A stretch of DNA of 48,090 nt from Branchiostoma floridae (lineage: Eukaryota > Chordata > Leptocardii > Amphioxiformes > Branchiostomatidae): assembly GCF_000003815.2 (NCBI RefSeq), contig NC_049990.1, forward strand, positions 19,128,494-19,176,583, in the 5' to 3' direction. A program made the position numbers and the translations under genes. Positions 26,701-34,176 of the stretch are shown piece by piece (within the stretch, counting starts at the first letter, position 1; the number at the start of each line of letters is the position of its first letter). The notes under the pieces were generated by a model, which worked only from the letters and a program-made list of their open reading frames with translations, was not told where the DNA came from and ran no database searches.

Positions 26701-29700
26701 ATTGGATTTAAAAATCATTATATATATATATTATGTACATATGCGACTATCTGCATGTTTTATGATGAAATATAATAAGATGCTCTGTAAAAAGAAAATG
26801 ACATTCACATATAAGATATATGCAACTTAGGCACATAAGACCATCACGTGAAATAAATTATGCTAGTTGAATTCTTATTTGTATAAACGACGAGACGAGA
26901 TAAAACATATTCTATAAAGACTTGAAATGTTTCATGTGGGTATTAGGTCTCCGAACTCTTTTCTTCTTGTTTGCACATGCAGGACTACACAGTAATGTTG
27001 TTTCTTCGCCAAAGATGGAACGATCCAAGATTCGTGTATCAAGACTACAACGACAGCATCACACTGTATGAAAAGGTCCTGGATAAGATATGGGTGCCAG
27101 ATATCTACTTTGTGAACGAGAAAGGAGCGCCGTTTGAATCGACTAGTGGACATAGCACCCTGCTTCGAATACATCCCAATGGAGACGTCCTGTACAGTGC
27201 TAAGTATGAGACGGACATTTGTGATTATGTTCTCTACGGAATTTATTTTTATGTTTATTAGCAAAATCCATTGGTGAAACCATATGTGCATACTAATCTC
27301 CCTTGGGTCATTTACAATATATGCAAAAGTGTAATACAGTTACATACTTGGTAACTACATAACAACAAAGAATTATGCGCAAGCTGTAGCTAAATCTTAA
27401 AGTTTCTGACATACATGTCTCGGAAATTGCCTGGTAAACTATTTACCCAAAAAAAAGACCCGTAATAGTTTTAGAAAAATAATGAGCTTGGGTAAACTCA
27501 ACTTTCACTGATTTGTTTTACAGAAAAACTATCTTGTTAGCTTGCCCGATGAACTTCCAATTATTTCCAATGGACAACCAAGTATGCAAGATCAAAATGG
27601 AAAGTTGTGAGTAAAAGTTTTTCATCATATCTGTCTGTTTTAAAGGACCACGATATTGAGAAAGTCTAAATGTTTTATACTTAATAATTTTATAATTGCA
27701 TATTCTTATTCAAAAGTAAACCCACGAACTTTTACCTTGTGCATTGTTCTAAATACATGTTAGAGTGATATGGATTGCAAGTTATTGGGCCATTTAATCA
27801 CTGGTGACTCCTACAGCCAGCAATCAAGTTTTGGATGGAGTCCATTCTACCTACAATATGTGATCATTCAACGGACGTGTAGAACTACCGAATCATTTGA
27901 CAGGTAATCATTATACAATTGCCCTCATTCTAGATGGCCACACCACCAAAGATATAGAAATCTGGTGGTCCAGAGAAGATGCTGTTCTCATTAGCGAGGA
28001 GATACAGATGCCGGACTATGATTTGGTTACTTGGAAGATAAACAACAACTGTGACAGTCACCACACTACAGGTAACGCGTATGCTGATGTGTTCATTGTC
28101 TCTTTACATTGATATCATATGGAAATTCCAGATAGTGTATGTATGACTATGTGCACCCAAGATCAGGGCATGGCCTATTTTACATTTATCTAATGCAAAC
28201 GGAAAGTTTGATATGTAAATGATGTATACTTATATAAATAGCATACTTTTGACGTGTAGCACCCTTACATTACACGGTACCCACGATTGTCGATGTTTTT
28301 TGTTACAATCTATACTATGTGCACAATGCAGCTGTATGCTGATGTTATTGACCCAGACCCAGTGGCTAATGATGATTGTACAAACTGTTGTTTACTATTT
28401 GCTCTACTAGGTACATACTCGTGCATAGAGGCAAAGTTGTTCCTCATCAGACACATTGGATACTACCTTATTCAACACTACATACCCAGGTGATTATCAT
28501 CTATACGTACTTCAGTCAAATTGATCCAGTGACCCAGTGCCCCGCCATGTGCATGTACATCGGCGAATCAAGACAATAATCCCGCCCGATCAAAATAACA
28601 CATCCGGGCAGGTTAAGATTTTTTGCCGGCCGTGGCTGGCATTTGATATGGCCAAAAAAATCACCGGACTAAACCTCCCCGGAGCGCTTATTTTGACCAT
28701 ACTGTCTTGGGCCGCCGGAGATTGACGGTCCACCTCGTTTGTCTGGCACGCAGGATACCTGTCAATGGATGTCAGTCTTACTGTCTATATATAGCTGCCA
28801 TTCTCACTCTATGTTTTATACACGAGTAATATCTTTTACGTCTGTACTTCCAGCATCTTGATCGTGGTGCTATCGTGGTTATCCTTCTGGATCAGTCCTG
28901 AAATCGCGCCCGCCCGGGTGGCACTCGGCATCACCACCGTGCTCACTTCCACCACGCTCACTGCTGTGTCCCGCAGCGCCATGCCTAGGTGAACAACTTT
29001 TCCTACGACCCTTCTTTAATCAAGACGTCTTGGCTCTCACTGCTACCTAAAATGGATGTGTGAAACCTTTGAATTCATACTAGGTATATTATTTTGGTAG
29101 AGAATAATTGTGACTGAAAAGACAACAAAACAAAGAGTGAAAAGATTTGTTTTTTTTTCTTCACAATTCGTTGCAATTGAGCGATCAGTCAAATTTTAGG
29201 TCGCAGAGAGAGCTCCATCCTAGTGGAAATGGGAATAATAACACTTGAACAGAATATTCCAGACTACTCGAACATTATGTGAAAGAAAGTCGATCTGTGA
29301 TATGGAAATGATCACAGTTACTGAAGGAACTAGATGGATTTAGAATATAGTTTCCTGTCAGACTATCTAAAATTTGTGTCTACTAGAATTTACATATCGT
29401 TTTTCTTTATAAGCAGATCTAACAGATGACAGATGCCACTGACAAAAGACTGCGGATGCTGTCAGAAACAACAGAACGTTTTCCAAATATATCCAGCTGC
29501 TTAACTTACTGTTGCCTTGCGTATGTTTTCATTTAAATATCCAACCATCATTAGTGGATTACTGGAGTTAATGAGCTATAGCCGTTGATTTTCTCAACCA
29601 CGTGCATATGGAATATATGTGAAAATATGTACTCCACACAAAACAGTTGTCGATGTTCATAAATCATTCTAGCGCCTTCGGCCTAAATGAGTATCCACTA

Positions 29701-30788
29701 TCGACCCATTAAGACTTCTTTGGAGTCATTTTCCTATCTTATCTTTCCAGGTTTTCCTACGTTCGAGCCATAGATGTTTGGATGATGACCTGTGGCCTTT
29801 TTATCTTCTTCGCATTGGTTGAATTTGCAGTGGTTCACTTTATCTTCAAGCGAGATAAGAAGTTTGCCATCTCCCGCAAGGCTAGAGAGATGTCCAAACG
29901 ATTGCCGCGTAAGAAGAAGGCAATTGACAAGAAAGATGTTGCCTCGGAGGACGAGGTTAGTAGATAACTCGAACTAGCCATGGAATTTCTTGGAAGTTGA
30001 TGCTCTGTACCATGGAATTTGACTTATTAATTTCTTATTTGCTGACAAAATGCTGGAGGAGATTCCAAACATAGTATCGAATCATCAACCAAAGCATAGG
30101 TTTGGGTAATTTATTTTTTATGCAAAGAAACATGAAGTATTACAAATGATTGGACATAGAAAAACTGATGATGAGCTCAAATCATGCACAACTTGTATTC
30201 TTGCCGCCAATTGTCATTTATGACAAGTATAAAATATTTCATATGATACATAGCTAGAACTTGATCCTGAACCCTCCTTCAAGAAAAGAATAAGGACACA
30301 TATTACGAAAAACGTTTAGTTGCTAAGATATTGTTTTGTGTGGCTAAAATGATTTTACAGTTGACATCAAGAGAACAGAGCAAAATAACACGTAGAATCT
30401 AAAGTTGTTATGATACTGAAATTAATTGTGTATACCAAAATCCCGAAATATCGTTGTCGAAACGAGATTACATGACATGAAAAGGCTAAAGGGATAGCCC
30501 CTCAAAGCATAGTTGTATATCTAGAAGTTATGTCAAAGTGTAGTTCTGAATCAATTGTCATTCGTCAACCAGGTGGACTTCAAGCCCGACAAAGGCATGT
30601 CATCACCGGAGCCAGACCAGGACATGGTCGGCGCGGAGGAGAAAACCCACCGCACGCCTGCCGAGATCAAGGCCCTCTACATGCGGAGAGCTCGGCGGAT
30701 AGACTACTACTCTAGGCTGATTTTCCCACTACTTTTCACCGTTTTTAACATTTTGTACTGGTCTGTTTACCTTTCTATGTACCATTGA
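11083..30788 (+). CDS. Gene B: complete glycine-receptor-like chloride channel subunit
   Basis: Coding exons: 11083-11144, 24128-24222, 24829-24862, 25952-26031, 26148-26215, 26983-27203, 27524-27606, 27934-28071, 28411-28489, 28854-28988, 29751-29955, 30573-30788. All junction phases agree and the sum is 1416 nt (471 aa plus stop). Order: signal peptide, short linker with an N-R-T sequon, ligand-binding domain with Cys-loop C-x13-C, loop-C Cys pair, M1 to M4. Loop D has the carboxylate-binding Arg (FLRQRW). Loop B aromatic is Tyr (MESYGHTTKD, codon made at an exon junction). Loop C reads [12 protein letters not shown]: GlyR Thr204 is kept, Tyr202 is His, Phe207 is Tyr. The pore has PAR, 2' Ala and 6' Thr. 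Of the three genes it is the best candidate for classical small amino-acid binding. Exons 2 and 3 are the least certain. Confidence 0.92.
11145..13155 (+). other. Gene B intron 1, first part
   Basis: Start of a 12,983-bp intron (11145-24127). No exon, RNA gene or bounded repeat recognised in this part. A large first intron between signal peptide and mature protein is common for receptor genes and may hold regulatory elements. Confidence 0.55.
13157..13465 (+). repeat. Tandem duplication of about 160 bp beginning with a (CT)n tract
   Basis: Two copies, near 13157-13312 and 13313-13465, each start with a CT run and cgtctatt.aattttcgt. Both then contain accttg.agttgact.gcgttaa and end near agaagc.tta.tatgaagtagta. 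The CT tracts are simple repeats within the duplicated unit. Confidence 0.8.
13631..15981 (+). mobile_element. 5'-truncated CR1/L2-type LINE in gene B intron 1
   Basis: One reading frame holds the linker after the missing endonuclease, then reverse transcriptase motifs: [30 protein letters not shown] (motif A), [13 protein letters not shown] (motif B) and YADD (catalytic, 14777-14788). It continues to SSWW at 15640. A 3' tail and (AAAC)n run end near 15981. The frame is broken once by TGA at 14651-14653; the flanking sequence stays in frame, so this is a point nonsense change. An in-frame TGA at 13628 marks the left limit. No endonuclease domain seen, so it is a dead, fairly young 5' truncation, inserted in the same orientation as gene B. 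Clade (Jockey/CR1/L2) is judged by motif only. Confidence 0.9.
15982..18675 (+). other. Gene B intron 1, middle part
   Basis: Non-coding. The one structure noted is a 10-bp perfect inverted repeat, CCCAGTATAA...TTATACTGGG, near 16816-16848. Open frames such as those at 16985-17182 and 18074-18271 have no family features. Confidence 0.5.
18676..18892. mobile_element. MITE with about 30-bp inverted repeats and TTAGG target duplication
   Basis: Left arm 18685-18716 starts GGTCACATATAGGTCG and runs through gcgatcgtcgtacga; right arm 18858-18887 is its near-exact reverse complement, ending CCTATGTGACC. TTAGG occurs immediately outside both ends (18676-18680 and 18888-18892), a plausible 5-bp target-site duplication. 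The interior of about 140 bp has no transposase. The left end carries an extra gcgc before the arm. Confidence 0.85.
19429..20135 (+). repeat. Segmental tandem duplication, about 320-bp unit
   Basis: ccttccgaaagcta.*tagtttgtgtactgga occurs near 19447 and 19768. Both copies share the following order: gtcgtaagttgag, agatgcat.atgcat, aggtggtgtcaa, aagagaaagaagaaag, gatctaat, cgtgtttttt and cattttcttc-like ends. Copies differ by small indels. Non-coding, within gene B intron 1. Confidence 0.85.
20136..22559 (+). other. Gene B intron 1, later part
   Basis: Non-coding intron. No clear exon, RNA gene or bounded repeat recognised. Confidence 0.5.
22560..23360 (+). repeat. Five-copy tandem array, unit about 155 bp
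   Basis: The landmark gatatgcc occurs at about 22601, 22781, 22936, 23092 and 23247 (spacings 180, 155, 156 and 155; the first unit carries an insert). Each unit continues with cactcctt.aa.tgttag, gggaccgat, atccat.attcatcaatgacaat, cttcgagacgagacgaatgg and cataaacata. Copies are diverged but syntenic. Confidence 0.9.
23640..23785 (+). repeat. Simple repeat (GGTT)n and (GATT)n
   Basis: Run of ggtt and gatt tetranucleotides with scattered interruptions, within gene B intron 1. Confidence 0.95.
24128..24222 (+). CDS. Gene B exon 2: N-terminus of mature protein
   Basis: 95 nt, acceptor ctttcag, donor gtacct. The phase (1 nt in, 1 nt out) fits exon 1 and exon 3 exactly. It encodes [17 protein letters not shown]..., giving a plausible signal cleavage after SNA. 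A stronger-looking donor 6 nt earlier (gtaggt) would break the phase. This part is not conserved in the family, so support is phase and position only. Confidence 0.68.
24829..24862 (+). CDS. Gene B exon 3: short N-terminal exon
   Basis: 34-nt exon, acceptor ctttgcag, donor gtgcgt. It encodes [12 protein letters not shown] across its junctions. With exon 4 it makes N-R-T, a potential N-glycosylation site just before the conserved N-terminal helix region. Small exons of this kind precede the conserved core in other subunit genes. Confidence 0.7.
25952..26031 (+). CDS. Gene B exon 4: start of conserved ligand-binding domain
   Basis: 80 nt, acceptor ctgtccag, donor gtaggt. It encodes [18 protein letters not shown], then QRLRPNFKG, the alpha1 region common to anionic Cys-loop receptors (pattern L..YD.R.RP.F). 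Confidence 0.9.
26148..26215 (+). CDS. Gene B exon 5: beta1-loop segment (68 nt)
   Basis: 68 nt, acceptor cttccag, donor gtaggt. It encodes [18 protein letters not shown], then SEESM. It is the counterpart of GLRA2 exon 3 and of the duplicated exon in gene C; only one copy is seen in gene B. The Cys after V-Y matches the free Cys of glycine receptors. Confidence 0.92.
26401..26443. repeat. Perfect 19-bp inverted repeat
   Basis: ACTATAACGTTACCTCCAT, a 5-nt loop (gaaaa), then the exact complement. It lies in intron 5 of gene B and looks like part of a dispersed amphioxus-type repeat; not a terminator. Confidence 0.9.
26983..27203 (+). CDS. Gene B exon 6: loops D, A and E (221 nt)
   Basis: 221 nt, acceptor catgcag, donor gtatga. 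It encodes [16 protein letters not shown] (loop D with the ligand-binding Arg), [17 protein letters not shown] (loop A, WxPD motif) and [15 protein letters not shown] (loop E). Its size equals the sum of two exons in gene C (105+116). Confidence 0.95.
27524..27606 (+). CDS. Gene B exon 7: Cys-loop (83 nt)
   Basis: 83 nt, acceptor ttttacag, donor gtgagt. The frame [20 protein letters not shown] reaches the second Cys exactly 13 residues after the first, the family signature, with FPMD in the centre. Another frame is open but gives no Cys-loop. Ends one nt into the codon of the loop-B aromatic. Confidence 0.95.
27817..27903 (+). pseudogene. Possible relic of a duplicated loop-F exon in gene B intron 7
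   Basis: Between exon 7 and exon 8 an 87-nt open stretch has an acceptor (cctacag) and donor (gtaatc). Its 3' part, ACGTGTAGAACTACCGA, resembles the 3' part of gene A copy b (GGTGTGATGCTACCAGA), including the Cys codon. The exon phases do not match exon 8 and the LPE landmark is lost, so at best it is decayed. It may be chance. Confidence 0.2.
27934..28071 (+). CDS. Gene B exon 8: loop F
   Basis: 138 nt (6 nt longer than in genes A and C), acceptor attctag, donor gtaacg. It encodes [18 protein letters not shown], then the loop F segment ending [12 protein letters not shown]. Its Cys is the first of the loop-C pair. Confidence 0.93.
28411..28489 (+). CDS. Gene B exon 9: loop C and start of M1
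   Basis: 79 nt, acceptor ctactag, donor gtgatt. It encodes [19 protein letters not shown], then LIQHYIP. The Cys lies 11 residues after the Cys of exon 8. Confidence 0.95.
28854..28988 (+). CDS. Gene B exon 10: M1-M2 pore exon
   Basis: 135 nt, acceptor ttccag, donor gtgaac. It encodes [21 protein letters not shown] and M2 [16 protein letters not shown], ending SRSAMPR with the next exon. Anion-type PAR filter, 2' Ala, 6' Thr. Confidence 0.96.
29751..29955 (+). CDS. Gene B exon 11: M3 and intracellular loop
   Basis: 205 nt, acceptor tttccag, donor gttagt. It encodes [18 protein letters not shown]3 to [13 protein letters not shown], then a lysine/arginine-rich loop ([13 protein letters not shown]) ending in acidic residues. 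The loop is longer than in gene A by 8 residues. Confidence 0.94.
30573..30788 (+). CDS. Gene B exon 12: loop, M4 and stop
   Basis: 216 nt, acceptor aaccag, stop TGA. It encodes [17 protein letters not shown], then [18 protein letters not shown] and M4 [13 protein letters not shown], ending SMYH. Same RARRID landmark as genes A and C. Confidence 0.95.
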   Translation: MDFKPDKGMSSPEPDQDMVGAEEKTHRTPAEIKALYMRRARRIDYYSRLIFPLLFTVFNILYWSVYLSMYH

Positions 30789-30975
30789 AGGATTGAACTA
30801 TGTCGCTGCCCAAAATAATGTTTTTGGTCATTGACTCAGCAGCCATGAAAATTCAACAGACTGCAGCACCTTCAAAAACCGCATGAGCTACCAAATTCCA
30901 TAAGCAATATCCTTCTGATTTTCGTTACATAGCATGATCACAATGATGGCATAAAAAATTGTACACATCAATGTA

Positions 30976-30981
30976 AATAAA
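30976..30981 (+). terminator. Candidate polyadenylation signal of gene B
   Basis: AATAAA 188 nt after the gene B stop codon, the first canonical hexamer in a suitable position. Confidence 0.5.
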
Positions 30982-30999
30982 TGAGCATGTACTCCCATG

Positions 31000-32144
31000 T
31001 ATAAAAAGTGAACCCCCCACCCGTATCAGGACCGACCCAGTATAACACGAACAATAGACATTAATTGTACAGATGGCATGCAAAAAACGCAAACACTAAT
31101 ACAGGTAATCATAACAAAGCAAACGCGAACTTCTAACATGGACATGGTGAAGAATGTACAAGCAATCAACGTCCTTCCGTGGAAATGGAAAATTTCCACT
31201 TGATACATATCAATACAAATGGTGTCAAAAGACGTAATATTGTACAGGTAATAATTATGATAATATGAATGCATTATCACTACTTTAAAAATACAATGTA
31301 TGACATGGGCAGAATATCATATCGCCTTAACACGGAGATGAAGTGATGTGTGATACAAACAGATATTATATGTCGTGAATGTGAAGTTGTATTTGTGCCT
31401 ATCTACTCCGCACCACCTATGCACTGATCATGAATATGATAAGAATGTAATAATGAACAGGGCATTTTATCGTTTCCAATTACGTAAATGCAGTATTAAT
31501 GTTACTAATTTTGATGTCATCTATCGATTTTGGAATTCCATAACGCATTCCTCTGTGAACCGACTACTAGATTTTAATTTTTTCCTTGATGTCGTTCATT
31601 ATATTAAATTTCTCTAGAGGTCCTATACTTAGCACTTCTACCACAACTGGCCTCTTTTGGAGTTATGTCATTCCAGGGCTCGAAATACTTTTTTCTGCAT
31701 ACCTGCACTGGTGCAGGTAACATTGAAAATTACCTGCACCAGACAAATATTACCTGCACCACTCTGAATTTAGGAAGTATAGATCATATCAGAATTGTTC
31801 AGGAACCATGATTGCTTTTTCTTTTTAGTTTATACTTTATATATATATATATATATACGTGGTAACAGGCAATGCAGCTTAGAACAATCCCCATACATCT
31901 ACATTATAGGACATTTATGTACATGGACCCAGTGCAGGTTAGGAGCAGGTAGGCACCAGAAATACGTGCACAGATCCATTTTTACCTGCACTAATCTGCA
32001 TATTTAGGTGGTATTTGGGGCCTACATTCTAGTTTCTTGTACCAACCGTTGTAACTTGGTGTGTGATACCCCACATTGGCTAGGTTCCAAACGTTCTAGT
32101 TCACATTACCGATGGTTAATGATTTGATCATAAGTTCAAAATGA
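31000..32144. other. Intergenic region with dispersed tgcaggt repeat
   Basis: Region between the converging genes B and C. Around 31680-31990 is a dispersed repeat in which tacctgcac/gtgcaggt recurs, interrupted by a (TA)n run near 31840-31856. No gene recognised. Confidence 0.55.
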
Positions 32145-32480
32145 CCAATAAGCTGGTGGACTGATAATTATATCATACCAGCTCAAAAACGAACAAGAAA
32201 CAGCCATGACTTCAAGTACCAGAGTTACCAACCTAGGATTGATGTGTTCAAAAATTCGTATTTTCCCAGAACTATCGTAGAGTGGAATTTGTTATCACCA
32301 AGCACAGTAGGGGCATCTTCTCTGGATAGCTTTAAAGAACGCTTGCAGATAGATGTGCTAAAGTTAGGTGTGACAGGTTGTTCGGTGTAATATAACCAGC
32401 TGCTGCCGCGCCGCGTGCCTGCGAAGCTGGTGTGTTACGCCGAACGGCGGTTATACCGGCTATATAGATACAGATACTAG
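32145..32480 (+). mobile_element. 3' end of a CR1/L2-type LINE
   Basis: The C-terminal ORF2 fragment is in frame from about 32145 to TAA at 32388-32390. It reads RTRNSHDFKYQ, then NSYFPRTIVEWNLL and SLDSFKERL, the conserved tail of CR1/L2-like LINE proteins. A structured 3' UTR follows (gccgaacggcggttataccggc) and ends in gatacagatac, a short tandem-repeat tail. The rest of the element is missing (5' truncation). Confidence 0.85.
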
Positions 32481-33972
32481 AAGTTCTCGTTTATCTCGAA
32501 GTGAAATATTAGCTTACAATTAGCAAACCCCCTTGGAAAAACAAAGCCTATATTGACTGGATAAGGGCATTTTAAACACACACTGATTACGCAATGGTTT
32601 AGAAACATAAGTTTATTTCACATATTTCCACATACAGAGTCACAATCATAAATTATGTTCTTTCCAAGTGTTAAGAGTCTGTACATTGCAAACGATTGAG
32701 AGTATTACATACGATTTTCACGTGAATGACATGAGCTTGAATTAAGGTCAGAGCAGGGGTGGCGTTAAGTGTGGTTGATAACAAAATCTTATATAATGAA
32801 AATGGTAAATATTTGTATATGCATAGCGCACAGTGCCCCCCCCCCCATTCCAATAGACGACGATCTTGACTAAAATTAGATTTTTATGATGTTTCACTTC
32901 ATAGTTTGAATATAATGCAAAATGTTAAGTGCGATGAACAGACAATAAAACAAACAAAGAATAAAATATTTTTTTGTATCAACGAAATCCGTTGAACCCT
33001 CCGTCAAATTGAACGGTCACAGCGAGAACGCCGTCCTAGTGGAATGGGTGTAACGAATGCCACATGAAGTTCAAAGTGAGATGCATTTCTTTGCAGCAAT
33101 AACCCATATTTGAAAAAGAAAATTGAAGTCCGGCTGCCAGCGCAAGACCTTCTACCATGCTGTGAATCATCAACAGCATTGCGTGGAAGAGGCTATTTAA
33201 CTAATCATCTAAAGACACTGGTCAGTTGTTTACGTTAGCACAGAAATAACCTTAGAGATGAATAACATGTAACATTTTTTGTGAAGAAATACTGTGCAAT
33301 ATCATTATCAAAAGGAGACAAATCCAAATCCTAAGATATGAATAAATCCAATGTTTATAACAACTTTCCTCTTTCAGAAGAACAAATTATTCAAATTGTT
33401 ATAACTGTGGAGTCTATGTGATTGGAAAAGTTGTACAGGTTGTTCAAGATAATTCCTATGGGGTGTAACCATAAGGAATACACATGTGGCGATTGCTATC
33501 AATTTATCTTATAGCAAAAGTTCCCCTTTTCTGGTACAAAGAAATGAAATATTTTCACAACCCGTAAAAGAAATGCCAATACCCTACGTATTGACATATG
33601 CATTAGAAATTTTTTTACCAACTGCTAAAAATCTAAGATTTATGTTTGTTGACAAGATATCATATGAAATTTTTCAACTTACTTTAAGAAAAATTTCTTT
33701 TCCTCCTCGCCTCCTTGCCAACACTTCGTAATAATTCAAATTCAAATTCAATGTATGAAATTACAACTTAAGTTGTTTTTAAATTCATTAAGTACAATTA
33801 CCCAACATACGCACGAGTATATGTAAAACCCAAAAGACGCAACATAAGACAATGATTTGCTCAAGACAATGATTTCCTTTCATACAAAGCAAAATACACT
33901 TATTTCAACACAAAGCAACTCACTTACGAAGGACACTATAGAAAATGGTATTCACAAAGAGGTCTGTTGCCA
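32481..33972. other. Intergenic region and presumed 3' UTR of gene C
   Basis: AT-rich, with a poly-C run at 32836-32846. The 3' UTR of gene C (minus strand) should lie near 33500-33972, but no canonical hexamer is obvious on that strand. No gene recognised. Confidence 0.5.
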
Positions 33973-34176
33973 TTACGCTTCGTACCAAGACAAATATACA
34001 GTCCAGTATGCTATATTGAAGAATGTGAACGTGGTGGGAAATACTACCCGAGAAACGAGATCTATTCTTCTTGCTCTTGTTTGGTAGAGTAGTGTGACTT
34101 CTGCTGCTGTTCTCCTTCTGGGTCGGCGACGTTTCTTTTTAGGTGTGCCTTGTTCGAGATCCAACGGTGTATTGTC
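33973..34176 (-). CDS. Gene C last exon: basic loop, M4 and stop
   Basis: 204 nt, acceptor tttgtag, phase 0, stop TAA. It encodes DNTPLDLEQGTP, then KKKRRRPRRR, LYQTRARRIDLVSRVVFP and M4 FTFFNIAYWTVYL, ending SWYEA. The basic run resembles the basic M3-M4 clusters of GlyR alpha subunits, which serve topology and can bind importins. Confidence 0.94.
   Translation of the reverse strand, partial: DNTPLDLEQGTPKKKRRRPRRRTAAEVTLLYQTRARRIDLVSRVVFPTTFTFFNIAYWTVYLSWYEA

Noticed and set aside
28537-28725. 62-codon frame in the M1 intron of gene B with GC-rich sequence
   Set aside because: It lies fully inside an intron whose flanking exons join in phase and has no family features.
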